A stretch of DNA of 64,000 nt from Schnuerera sp. xch1 (lineage in GTDB: Bacteria; Bacillota; Clostridia; Tissierellales; Tepidimicrobiaceae). This document shows positions 1-8,721 of this stretch, in pieces (positions within the stretch are counted from its first letter, which is position 1; the number at the start of each line of letters is the position of its first letter). A program made the translations under genes and the position numbers. The notes beneath the pieces were generated by a model, which was not told the origin of the DNA, searched no databases, and worked only from the letters and a program-made list of their open reading frames with translations. The stretch lies in assembly GCF_019931165.1 (NCBI RefSeq), contig NZ_JAIOUP010000002.1, forward strand, positions 62,001 through 126,000. Direction: 5' to 3'.

Positions 1-312
1 TATTGTCCCTCCAACCTGATTACTATAGGTATTGTGGTTTTACTAATAGTAACTATATTTTTATATTATTGTATATTTCATCCTTTTTATTAGTTAAAGT
101 CAATATTTAAAATAGATTAACGAGTATATAATATATTCTAATGATAACATCAGGTTTATATTGTATTTATTCAATATATTCCTTTAATATTTATTATATA
201 CTTTCTTTTACCAAAAATAAAAAGGCATCTATTAAAATATTAATATATTTAAGGAAGCCTTTTTTGAAATCCATTTCACAAAAAGTTTATATTATAGTAA
301 AATTAGACTTTG
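1..312. other. Left-edge intergenic region
   Basis: AT-rich DNA without a convincing gene. A 72-codon open frame on the plus strand (141-359) has no ribosome binding site and runs through a terminator hairpin into the neighbouring gene, so I do not call it. The only structure I can support is the hairpin at 219-264, listed separately. Confidence 0.6.
219..264 (-). terminator. Terminator after gamma-carbonic-anhydrase-like gene
   Basis: An A5GGC/GCCT5 stem with a long AT-rich loop, followed on the minus strand by T-rich sequence. It lies about 50 bp past the stop of the minus-strand gene at 313-816. The symmetric A/T tracts would allow it to act in both directions. Confidence 0.55.
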
Positions 313-816
313 TTATTCTATGTATCGTTTATATCGTTCATTATATTTTAAAACATTAATCTTTGTTGCTTCAATTTCCTCACTATTAACTTCCCTAACT
401 ACTTTGCTTGGAATTCCTAATACTAGAGAATTAGAAGGAATAATCTTACCCTCCGTCACGACAGCTCCTGCTCCTATTATACAGTTATCACCAATAATTA
501 CATTATTTAAAATAATTGCTCCCATACCGATAAGACAGTTATCGCCAATTTTACATCCATGTAGTATTGCACTATGTCCAATTACAGTATAATCACCAAT
601 TATAGTTGGTACACCAGCTTCTGTATGTAAAACAGAATTGTCTTGAATATTAGAGAATTTACCAATAGTAATATTATCTATATCCCCTCTTAACACTGCT
701 CCAAACCATATGCTTGAACCTTCGCCAATGTTTACATTTCCTATTACTGTAGCATTATCCGCTATGAAAGTATCTTCATGTATATTTGGAAGTATTCCAT
801 CAAAATTTTTTATCAT
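313..816 (-). CDS. Gamma-carbonic anhydrase-like hexapeptide-repeat protein
   Basis: A 167-residue left-handed beta-helix protein of the YrdA/PaaY/gamma-carbonic anhydrase family, probably cytoplasmic and trimeric. Hexapeptide repeats of the [IV]G[DE]N type run from about residue 20 to 135. The three histidines that bind the metal in this family are present at about His64, His81 and His86, and the Arg43/Asp45 pair before them also fits. The ATG at 816 follows AAGGAGAAGCACAT, so the start is well supported. The protein could be a real carbonic anhydrase or one of the many family members of unknown substrate; the sequence cannot decide. It is transcribed alone, with a terminator downstream. Confidence 0.85.
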   Translation of the reverse strand: MIKNFDGILPNIHEDTFIADNATVIGNVNIGEGSSIWFGAVLRGDIDNITIGKFSNIQDNSVLHTEAGVPTIIGDYTVIGHSAILHGCKIGDNCLIGMGAIILNNVIIGDNCIIGAGAVVTEGKIIPSNSLVLGIPSKVVREVNSEEIEATKINVLKYNERYKRYIE

Positions 817-893
817 ATGTGCTTCTCCTTTATATGTGTCTTACAAATGTATTATACGCAAAGTTTTATCATAATTTGCATAATAATGTCAAC

Positions 894-1790
894 TTACATA
901 AATAGTATAGCTATACCAGCAACTGATATTATTGCTCCAAATATTTCTTTTGGTTTAATCTTTTCCTTAAATATGATTATCGAAAAAGGTATTATAATCA
1001 CTGGCATTATTGATGTTAAAGTTGATGAAATGCCAGCACTTGTATGTTTTAAAGAAACTAATGATAAAGTTACACCTAAAAATGGCCCAAAAAAGGAACC
1101 TACTGCTATATTCCTCATTGCTATTCTGTTTTTAAATGCTAATTTTACATCTCCATATTTTTTAGTCGCAAAAAATAATATTGTAAAACTAATTAATCCT
1201 GATATTATCCTTATCTGAGTGGCTGCAAATGGATTATAGTCTCCCATCCCAATTTTACTCACTATAAGACCAAGTGCTTGTCCAAAAGCTCCTAGAAAAG
1301 CATATATTAATCCTTTTTTAGAATGGGTTAGCTTAATTTTTTTCTCGTCTTTTTCCTTGTTTAATATAACTATTGCTATGCCTGACACTGTAACAAACAT
1401 CCCTATTATGCTAATTAAGCCTAACTTTTCTCTTAAAAATATGAATCCAAGCAAAGCTGTAATTGGGGGACTCGATGCCATTATTAATAAAGATATTCTC
1501 GCTCCTATTTCTACATAGGATTGAAAAAGAAATAAATCTCCCAAAAAAAAGCCAATAAATCCTGAAAACATAAGCCAAGTCCAATTATTTGTTGTAGCAT
1601 CCATGGGCAGGAACATTCCTCTAGCAAAGAAACAATATACACTAACAAAAATAAAACCTAAAATTAACTTTAAATAATTTACTACTAGAGAACCTACTCT
1701 TTTGCTTGCATCTTCAAAAACTATTCCATTTATTGTCCAACATAACGCTGTAGCCAATGCAGCTAGCTCTCCTAAATTTTGCTTAATCAT
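894..1790 (-). CDS. EamA/DMT-family transporter
   Basis: An integral membrane protein of about 298 residues in the drug/metabolite transporter superfamily. Two homologous halves, each about five hydrophobic segments, match the duplicated EamA domain. Family members export amino acids, nucleosides or other small metabolites; the substrate here is unknown. A GTG at 1802 would add four residues, but the ATG at 1790 preceded by AAGGTGGTGAGGGTA is the better start. It reads in the same direction as the neighbouring amino-acid permease but looks like a separate unit. Confidence 0.85.
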   Translation of the reverse strand: MIKQNLGELAALATALCWTINGIVFEDASKRVGSLVVNYLKLILGFIFVSVYCFFARGMFLPMDATTNNWTWLMFSGFIGFFLGDLFLFQSYVEIGARISLLIMASSPPITALLGFIFLREKLGLISIIGMFVTVSGIAIVILNKEKDEKKIKLTHSKKGLIYAFLGAFGQALGLIVSKIGMGDYNPFAATQIRIISGLISFTILFFATKKYGDVKLAFKNRIAMRNIAVGSFFGPFLGVTLSLVSLKHTSAGISSTLTSIMPVIIIPFSIIIFKEKIKPKEIFGAIISVAGIAILFM

Positions 1791-1879
1791 TACCCTCACC
1801 ACCTTCTGTCTATACTAGCTGAATATAATATACTACTTTGCTATTATATTGTAAATAGGAGAATTATAATATCCTGTTT

Positions 1880-3217
1880 TTAATCTATATTTTTAATCAA
1901 ATACTTTTTTATAAAATACAGTATTATATATATTATTGTTAAACAAACACCTGCTATTAAGCCATAGCCTTGACCTTCTACTAACGGCATACTTAATATT
2001 ATAATTATTATGCTTATAATCGCTATCCATGAAGAATAAGGATATCCCGGCAATTGGCATTTCCCGCTTGGTGGACAGCCATGTCTTTTTCTAAAACTAT
2101 AATGCGTAAGCATGATTACTAAATAAGTAAATAACAAGGAATATCCGCCGGAACTAGCTAAAAAAGTATATACTTCTGCAGGTAAAATAAAACTTAAAAA
2201 CAATGCCACTATCATAGCTGCTCCAGAAAATATGATCCCTTTATAAGGAATATCTCCTTTATCCTTTAGCCATAATGGGGCATGCCCTTTGACTGCAAGG
2301 GAACGAACCATCCTTCCAAGACTAAACATTGAAGCTAACATTGTAGAAAAAATAGCTATTATTAATACGATATTCATTATGCCTCCTACCCAACTTAAAT
2401 TCCACCTGGTCAAAGCCAATACCATAGGACTTCTTTCTTCTGTAAGTATATTTGTAGGAATCAGTAATAAAATTACTATAACAGCTGATATATATAATCC
2501 TACAAGCCCTAATACTGTATACATTATCGCTTTTGGAACAGTCTTATGAGGGTCACTAGTTTCGGAAGCTGCTAATCCAATAATTTCAAATCCGGCATAT
2601 GATAACATTACAAGTAACATGCTTCCAGCAATTCCTCCAATACCACCAGGCAACCAAGGCTCTTCATTTAAAACGCTTAGACCAACACTAGATGTATTCG
2701 GAAATAATCCAAATACTAAGATTAATCCTAATATTATAAATCCTACTATTGCTAATAATTTTGCAGCAGCTAAATTACTCTCTAGGCTGCTTAATTTTTC
2801 TGCGCCTAGTAAATTCAATAGTGTTGTCACAATTATTATAATTGAACCAATTAGAACAATAGACATATCCGGAACCCATTTCTGCAATAAGGTAGATGCA
2901 GCAACTGCTTCACTAGAAATTGCTAATGTAATTCCTGTCCAGTAAACCCATCCTACTATGAAACCTAAACCTGGCCCATATTCCTTTTCAGCAAATGTAC
3001 GAAAGGATCCTGGATCAGGATCAGCTACAGTCATCTCAGATAATGCAAAAAGAATAAAATATACTAAAATACCAGAAAGTATGTATGAAATAACAACAGC
3101 TCGACCAGCAGCATTAATAGGTATACCAGCCCCAAGAAAAAAAGACCCTCCTACTACTGAACCAAGAGCCATCATAGTCAATTGCCATGCCGTTAACCCT
3201 TTATGATACTTTTCCAT
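1880..3217 (-). CDS. APC-family amino acid permease
   Basis: A 445-residue membrane protein with about twelve hydrophobic segments, typical of the amino acid-polyamine-organocation superfamily. The first segment contains the glycine-rich unwound region (GSVVGGSFFLGAG) that binds the substrate backbone in LeuT-fold APC carriers. The substrate is not predictable; an amino-acid importer or exchanger fits a Stickland-type fermenter. The ATG at 3217 has a strong AGGAGGTG site. The gene upstream on this strand (nitroreductase) ends in a strong terminator, so this one is transcribed separately. Confidence 0.88.
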   Translation of the reverse strand: MEKYHKGLTAWQLTMMALGSVVGGSFFLGAGIPINAAGRAVVISYILSGILVYFILFALSEMTVADPDPGSFRTFAEKEYGPGLGFIVGWVYWTGITLAISSEAVAASTLLQKWVPDMSIVLIGSIIIIVTTLLNLLGAEKLSSLESNLAAAKLLAIVGFIILGLILVFGLFPNTSSVGLSVLNEEPWLPGGIGGIAGSMLLVMLSYAGFEIIGLAASETSDPHKTVPKAIMYTVLGLVGLYISAVIVILLLIPTNILTEERSPMVLALTRWNLSWVGGIMNIVLIIAIFSTMLASMFSLGRMVRSLAVKGHAPLWLKDKGDIPYKGIIFSGAAMIVALFLSFILPAEVYTFLASSGGYSLLFTYLVIMLTHYSFRKRHGCPPSGKCQLPGYPYSSWIAIISIIIIILSMPLVEGQGYGLIAGVCLTIIYIILYFIKKYLIKNID

Positions 3218-3300
3218 TTACTACACCTCCTAAACTATTTATTGATTAGTATAGACGTATTAATGCTAAACTACTCATAATTTGAAAAGTTTCATATATA

Positions 3301-3338
3301 TAAAATAGCTCTGAATAATATTATTCAGAGCTATTTTA
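3301..3338 (-). terminator. Perfect-palindrome terminator after nitroreductase
   Basis: An 18-bp perfect inverted repeat with a 2-nt centre, T-rich on both outer sides. It begins three bases after the nitroreductase stop codon and separates that gene from the permease. Confidence 0.8.
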
Positions 3339-3340
3339 TA

Positions 3341-3853
3341 TTATTTATATTTATCATAGCACACTATTTCTTCAAGTTCTTTCCTTGGCGTTGGAATAGG
3401 AGATTCATCAGAATATCCTAATGGAGTAATAGAGACTACTCTTACCTTTTCTGGAATTCCTAATATCTCCTTAACCTTATTTTCATCAAAACTTCCAAGC
3501 CAGCAAGTACCTAATCCCTGTTCATATGCCTCTAATATCATATATGCAGTTGCAATAGATAAATCTACAGTATAACGTGGCTGACCACATCTCATAATGC
3601 TGTCTGGTTTTGTACCGCAGCAGACTAAAATTACTGGTGCTTGACCAACAAAAGGTTGACCAATAGCATATTCAACAAGTTTCTTTCTAATTTCAGAGTC
3701 CTTAACAACAACAAATTTCCAGTTTTGCTTATTTATAGCTGATGGTGCAAGTCTAGCTGCTTCTAAAACTTTATGTAGTTTTTCATCTTCTACAGGCTTA
3801 TCACTGTACTTTCTTATGCTTCTTCTTCCCTTAATTGCAGATAAAACATCCAT
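3341..3853 (-). CDS. Nitroreductase family FMN protein
   Basis: A 170-residue protein of the nitroreductase superfamily. It opens with the FMN-phosphate-binding signature [10 protein letters not shown] (residues 9-18) and continues with a conserved [11 protein letters not shown] segment. Members are dimeric flavoenzymes that reduce nitro compounds, quinones or flavins with NAD(P)H, or have unrelated roles, so the substrate is not predicted. The ATG at 3853 follows AGGAGGGGTATCG. It is the last ordinary chromosomal gene before the repeat-bounded BREX block. Confidence 0.85.
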   Translation of the reverse strand: MDVLSAIKGRRSIRKYSDKPVEDEKLHKVLEAARLAPSAINKQNWKFVVVKDSEIRKKLVEYAIGQPFVGQAPVILVCCGTKPDSIMRCGQPRYTVDLSIATAYMILEAYEQGLGTCWLGSFDENKVKEILGIPEKVRVVSITPLGYSDESPIPTPRKELEEIVCYDKYK

Positions 3854-3944
3854 CGATACCCCTCCTTGAAAATTTTTCTAGATACATTATATCAAATAAA
3901 CTGAATATTATAAACATATCCATTTTATACAAAGGAGTCTACAC

Positions 3945-3972
3945 AGACTTCATGGCATTATAAAATCCTTGA
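3945..3972. repeat. Left copy of 28-bp direct repeat bounding the BREX block
   Basis: This 28-bp stretch (AGACTTCATGGC ... CCTTGA) recurs at 17716-17743 in the same orientation with one mismatch. The right copy covers the last codons of the LAGLIDADG gene and one arm of the ssrA terminator. This left copy stands alone between the nitroreductase and brxL. The arrangement looks like left and right junctions of an inserted element. Confidence 0.8.
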
Positions 3973-4101
3973 TTAAATTTGTAACTTAAACCATATATTT
4001 GTATTACAAAGCTATAATTTTACCTTTTTAAACAAAGTTGCCTTATTAGTAAACTTTAGTAGCTTTTATTTATCATATGTATAATTATTTTAAAGAAATC
4101 A

Positions 4102-6132
4102 TCAATCTACACCCAAAGCTTTAAATACCGCATCTTTTGGATCCTGGTAAAATGAAACTTGAAACTTTGAAAATAGATCTGGCGGTACAGTTGATATATC
4201 GCTAGCAGAAGACATTGGAAGTAATATCTTTTTTGCTTCTGCGTCAAAACATACTTGCAATGTACTGGCTAATTCCTCTACCTTCTTTATTGTACCTCCT
4301 ATACTCATCGTTCCTAATACTACCATTTGACTTTGCACAGGTCTTTTCAAAGCACCTGAACACATAGCAATAAATGCTGCTAAAGATAATTCTGAAGTTA
4401 TTCCTATTCCCTGTAAATCTGCAATGTGCATTAAATAGTCATTGTTCTGTAATGAAATAGTACCGCTAATATTTTTTTTATTAGCTTTAAAATAATTAAA
4501 TGCTGTGTTGATACTTTCCTTGGCTTCCCTGCTTGAACCAAGTCCAGTTTTCTCAAATTTACCTGAGCCAGATACAACCTCAGTTTCTATTTTAAATACA
4601 CCTATCATGCCTGTTTGTCCACGGCCTACAACATATATATGTCCTGGGTTGCTCATTCCTTCTGGTATTAGTTTTCCTCCACCTTGTTCTGGTACAGATA
4701 CAAATTCTTCCTCAAAATCTTCTTTATCTATGTAAGAGAAATGTACATCATAAAATTCCATCCCGCCAATTTTTTTTAGTTGCTCCTTTACTCTCCTTCT
4801 ACCTATTAAAGCATATCTTAGCATCTCCTCAATACTTTCCTTAGTATATTCTCCATTGGGATATATCAATTTCACAAGTCCAGATACTGTCTTTCTTACT
4901 GCGATTACATCTCTTTGATTGAGATTGTTACCAAAGTTAAAATATTTATCTATAACATCAGAAAATGATTTCTTTCTCATCTCTCTAAAAAATTCAGATA
5001 GATAATCAGTAATAAATCCATATTCATTAGTAAAAAATTCTGGCCTAAACTTTGGTATCTCCCATCCAGGAATATAATAATGCATTCTATCGAAAAAAGC
5101 AGAATCATAAGCTATGGCCTCTGGAAAGGGATCAAAAAGGTGGGAAGTCTTCAACAATACATCTACACTTTGATTTATATTTCCTACAAAAACCATTGAT
5201 GCTGAAGCGTTCTTTTCTTCTCTACCTCTAGCAAAAGAACCTGAAGCCATATAGTCCTTCATTATTTGTATTCCATCTTTATCCTTAAATGTAATACCTG
5301 CAACCTCATCAAATGCAACAGTATCCCACATACCAACCAACCCAATAGTTTTTCTGGCCATATTATAGAATAAATTGGCAACTGTAGTTTGTCCACCAGA
5401 AACTAGTATGGAATTAGGAGATATTTCCTTATAAATATGAGATTTACCTGTATTCCTAGGTCCTAATTCGCATAGATTATAATTGTTTTCAACCAAAGGG
5501 ATCATTCTAGCTAGAAGATGCCATTTAACATTGTTTTCTAATTGAGTTGGTTCCATCCCTATAGACCTTAACAATACATCAATCCATTCATCCTTTGTAA
5601 ACTGCCTTCTTCCATCAAGTATTTCTTCCATATCTAGATTCGGCATTTGTATAGGAGTCAAATTACTAATATTAAATGGACTCATATCTCTTATTTCCTC
5701 ATCATAAAAATAGCTCATCTTTAATATACACCAAATACCTCCAGAGAGTAACTTATCATATTCTTTAACATAGTGAGGAGCAATATCAACTCCTTTTAGT
5801 CCCAAATTAGAAAACTCTGCTTCATAAATATCCTTTTTTTCATTTAATTTTACAGTTATTTTATCTATAACTGTATAGTGACCAAGTTCCCTTATTTTAG
5901 ACTTTACCTTTTCTGCCTCATCTGGACGTACAAAATTATCAGAAAGTATCTTCTTAACCCTCTCTACTCCATCATTGATTCCGTCTTCATCATCTGTAGC
6001 ACAATACATTCCCAATAGATATTCTAATACATATACTGGGACATTGGCTCCCTCTTTTATCTTTTTTGTCAAGTCCTTACGAACTACACGTCCTGCAAAA
6101 TATTTATTGAGTTTACTGTTTAATTCATCCAT
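4102..6132 (-). CDS. brxL: BrxL, Lon-like AAA+ protein of BREX
   Basis: A 676-residue BrxL, the last gene of the type 1 BREX operon. The central AAA+ region has a Walker A GPRNTGKS at about residues 224-231 and a Walker B-like segment (VAFDEVAG) after it. The C-terminal third, roughly residue 560 onward, resembles the Lon protease domain (TSELSLAAFIAMCSGAL, then VLGTMSIGGTIKKVEELA). In other BREX-1 systems BrxL is an ATPase that binds DNA and is needed for phage defence but not for host methylation. The ATG at 6132 follows GAGGGATTTAA, 17 bp after the pglZ stop. The frame is intact, with no sign of decay. Confidence 0.95.
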   Translation of the reverse strand: MDELNSKLNKYFAGRVVRKDLTKKIKEGANVPVYVLEYLLGMYCATDDEDGINDGVERVKKILSDNFVRPDEAEKVKSKIRELGHYTVIDKITVKLNEKKDIYEAEFSNLGLKGVDIAPHYVKEYDKLLSGGIWCILKMSYFYDEEIRDMSPFNISNLTPIQMPNLDMEEILDGRRQFTKDEWIDVLLRSIGMEPTQLENNVKWHLLARMIPLVENNYNLCELGPRNTGKSHIYKEISPNSILVSGGQTTVANLFYNMARKTIGLVGMWDTVAFDEVAGITFKDKDGIQIMKDYMASGSFARGREEKNASASMVFVGNINQSVDVLLKTSHLFDPFPEAIAYDSAFFDRMHYYIPGWEIPKFRPEFFTNEYGFITDYLSEFFREMRKKSFSDVIDKYFNFGNNLNQRDVIAVRKTVSGLVKLIYPNGEYTKESIEEMLRYALIGRRRVKEQLKKIGGMEFYDVHFSYIDKEDFEEEFVSVPEQGGGKLIPEGMSNPGHIYVVGRGQTGMIGVFKIETEVVSGSGKFEKTGLGSSREAKESINTAFNYFKANKKNISGTISLQNNDYLMHIADLQGIGITSELSLAAFIAMCSGALKRPVQSQMVVLGTMSIGGTIKKVEELASTLQVCFDAEAKKILLPMSSASDISTVPPDLFSKFQVSFYQDPKDAVFKALGVD

Positions 6133-6149
6133 TTAAATCCCTCGATTCT

Positions 6150-8705
6150 TTAAAATCCAAAATCATTTGTAATTGCTAAATCAATTATAAATGGTGTCTT
6201 ACTATAAATATTTTCTACAGTTTCATTTTCATCTTCCATTACTAGATAATACTTCTTGCCTTTATCATAAGATTGGTCTTTGAGAGTAAACTTTTCTCTA
6301 AATGTACGTTCTTCAGGTTTAGATGATCTGCTATCTGCAATAATAATGTTTTCGTTCGATATGCGGTTACCTTCATCATCTTCAAAATATAGTTTTAAGT
6401 TTATAGGCAGTTTTTTATCTTCTACTTTTCCAGTTTGGAAAAATTCCAAGTATGTGATTCTATTTGTAATCTTTCTAGAAATATTGGTCAGTTTTACTTC
6501 TACTTTAGAAGATTTAAACTCATCTTTTCTTATATTCTTAAACTTAATTACTGGTATTATTATCTCCTGTAATGATGTGCCTCCATGTACATAATTGTCT
6601 CCAGCACCTTGAACTTTGAATCTTGTATTGCCTTTAGGAACTATTGCATTTAATTTTGTATTTTCTATTAAATAGTTCAATGGTATATTTAGAATTCCCT
6701 TTTCATCAGAAACTTCTTCTGTCAGTATAAATCTTCTACTTTCTTCAATAGATGAAACGTTCATCTTGGATAACTTATTATTCTCCATCAACTTGGATCT
6801 TCTATATATGAAGCCATGGTCTGCAGTTATATAAATATTTGTGGCGCTTACATTATTAACTAAGCTTCTAATGATATCGTTTAAATCATTAAATGTCCTT
6901 TCTACACCTTCAAACACTTCCCTTTCAGTCAAAGACGTATCTCCTAATGCATCTATTACATTGTGATAAATATAGACTAGTTTCTTACCAGTAAAGACTT
7001 CTTTATATTCATCTCTTTTCATATCCTTAATGTCGTTATATTGAATAGCTACTGATTCACTGCTGTAATTTAATATTATCTTCTGCCTATTTTGTGTTCC
7101 TTGACTATCAACTCCGTCAACTTTAACTCTTCCTTGATTATCTATATCTATTGCTTTATGAGGCAATAGAGTTGCCATGCCTAGTTTTGTATATGAGGGG
7201 ATGCTTCCTTGCATATAAGCTAATTCAGTACTTCCTCTTCTCTCTTTATTCAATATATCATTAAACTCTACTGCAGCTTCATATCTAAATGCGTCCGATA
7301 CTATTACAAATACTCTCTCATTTTTTTCTACATGTGGCCTAATGAAGTTATTGTAAAAGTCCTTCTGCTGAGTGAGACCTTGAACTCTAATGTCGTCTTT
7401 TAACTCATCTTCAATAATAGCTGACCATTTGATTGATAGTTCATCTAAATACCAGTTTGTATATGTATTCTCGATAATTTCCAACATGCTATTAAATAAT
7501 TCTTTATTCTCTCTAATACTGTCATAGGATAAATAAAACTTTCTATAATAGTAATCGAATAGATAATACTTTTCTGCATAATTGTTTACCATTTCAAATG
7601 CATTAGAGCCTATCAATGTCTTTTGTAATTGAACTTGTAGCTTTAATATTTCCATTGCATAATAAATTGCATTATATTCTTGTTCAAAGTCATTGTACCA
7701 ATGAGTAGTCCTTCTTTTATTTATGATTTTTCTATATTTTTCATACTCTCCTACGTTTTCTACTAGATTATTTATTAATCTTGAAATTATCTCTAAATCA
7801 AAAGACTTAAATGTGTCACAGGATATATAATCATCTATATCCCATTTTTTGATATAATCTTCTAAATTAAGTCTATCTTCAATTCTATTGGCCAATACAT
7901 TAAATACTTCTCTGTCATCCTTATGACTCATGAAGTGATCTAGTAGTATGATTGAATTAGCCCTTTCATTGGAAATAAACTTCTCCCATGCCTTAGGTAG
8001 TTCAGCATCTAGATTATAACTCAAATTTGTTATCATAAACATTATCATAAGGGACTCTAAATCTCTTTCTTCCATATGATATCCATATCTAGTCTCTATT
8101 AACTTCCAAAAAGCATCTATATCTCCGAACTTTTCTATATCTTTTATATACTTGTTTTCTTCTTTTGCTTCTTCCATTAAAACTGACTTAACTACCAATT
8201 CAAAATCTAAAACTGATAATTTGCATAAGGTGGATAGCACAGCAATATCAATCTTTTCTTCTGTATAGTTTTCAATATTATATGAAGCAAATTTGTTTAA
8301 TCTTTCTTTGTTGTTAAAGAACTTTGTGTATTTTTTAAATATAGATTTTAAAGTATCGTCTTCAATTCCTAAACTTCTCATATTTACAGTTGCCTTGTCC
8401 GTAAAGAACTCCTCACTGTATTTGAATATATCTAACAACCAATTTTCTCTAGGATTTGGTTTAGGCTTTGATGAGTATATAAGATAATTGGATTCAGTAT
8501 CTTCTTTTTCTAATGAATATTTAATATAAAAACTATTATTGTCTTCGAGTTTAATTATTTTTGTATTTTCTAATTCCAACTCATCAATATCTTTGATAAA
8601 TTCTCCTTCATCGTCATACCAAAACACTATATTTCTTTTTTTCCCATCTGATGGTTCTTTGTTTAAGTTTTCTTCTAATATTCTTTTTACTTCATTTGAA
8701 TTCAT
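6150..8705 (-). CDS. pglZ: PglZ, alkaline phosphatase-fold protein of BREX
   Basis: An 851-residue PglZ. The PglZ domain in the second half shows the alkaline-phosphatase-superfamily metal-site motifs: VIVSDAFRYEAA at about residue 468 and YITADHGFIYRR at about residue 625. PglZ is one of the two proteins common to nearly all BREX types, is required for both methylation and defence, and works with PglX and BrxB. The start has AGGTGATAGG before the ATG. The gene is 16 bp downstream of pglX and 17 bp upstream of brxL, consistent with one transcript. Length and frame are normal for the family. Confidence 0.95.
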   Translation of the reverse strand: MNSNEVKRILEENLNKEPSDGKKRNIVFWYDDEGEFIKDIDELELENTKIIKLEDNNSFYIKYSLEKEDTESNYLIYSSKPKPNPRENWLLDIFKYSEEFFTDKATVNMRSLGIEDDTLKSIFKKYTKFFNNKERLNKFASYNIENYTEEKIDIAVLSTLCKLSVLDFELVVKSVLMEEAKEENKYIKDIEKFGDIDAFWKLIETRYGYHMEERDLESLMIMFMITNLSYNLDAELPKAWEKFISNERANSIILLDHFMSHKDDREVFNVLANRIEDRLNLEDYIKKWDIDDYISCDTFKSFDLEIISRLINNLVENVGEYEKYRKIINKRRTTHWYNDFEQEYNAIYYAMEILKLQVQLQKTLIGSNAFEMVNNYAEKYYLFDYYYRKFYLSYDSIRENKELFNSMLEIIENTYTNWYLDELSIKWSAIIEDELKDDIRVQGLTQQKDFYNNFIRPHVEKNERVFVIVSDAFRYEAAVEFNDILNKERRGSTELAYMQGSIPSYTKLGMATLLPHKAIDIDNQGRVKVDGVDSQGTQNRQKIILNYSSESVAIQYNDIKDMKRDEYKEVFTGKKLVYIYHNVIDALGDTSLTEREVFEGVERTFNDLNDIIRSLVNNVSATNIYITADHGFIYRRSKLMENNKLSKMNVSSIEESRRFILTEEVSDEKGILNIPLNYLIENTKLNAIVPKGNTRFKVQGAGDNYVHGGTSLQEIIIPVIKFKNIRKDEFKSSKVEVKLTNISRKITNRITYLEFFQTGKVEDKKLPINLKLYFEDDEGNRISNENIIIADSRSSKPEERTFREKFTLKDQSYDKGKKYYLVMEDENETVENIYSKTPFIIDLAITNDFGF

Positions 8706-8721
8706 CCTATCACCTACTTTT

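Noticed and set aside
141-359. 72-residue plus-strand ORF at the left edge
   Set aside because: It runs through a terminator and into the opposite-strand gene, with no ribosome site or recognisable domain.
3900-3963. Remnant of a second LAGLIDADG gene at the left repeat
   Set aside because: In the same frame the left copy also reads DFMAL-stop, but upstream codons show no convincing similarity beyond the 28-bp repeat.
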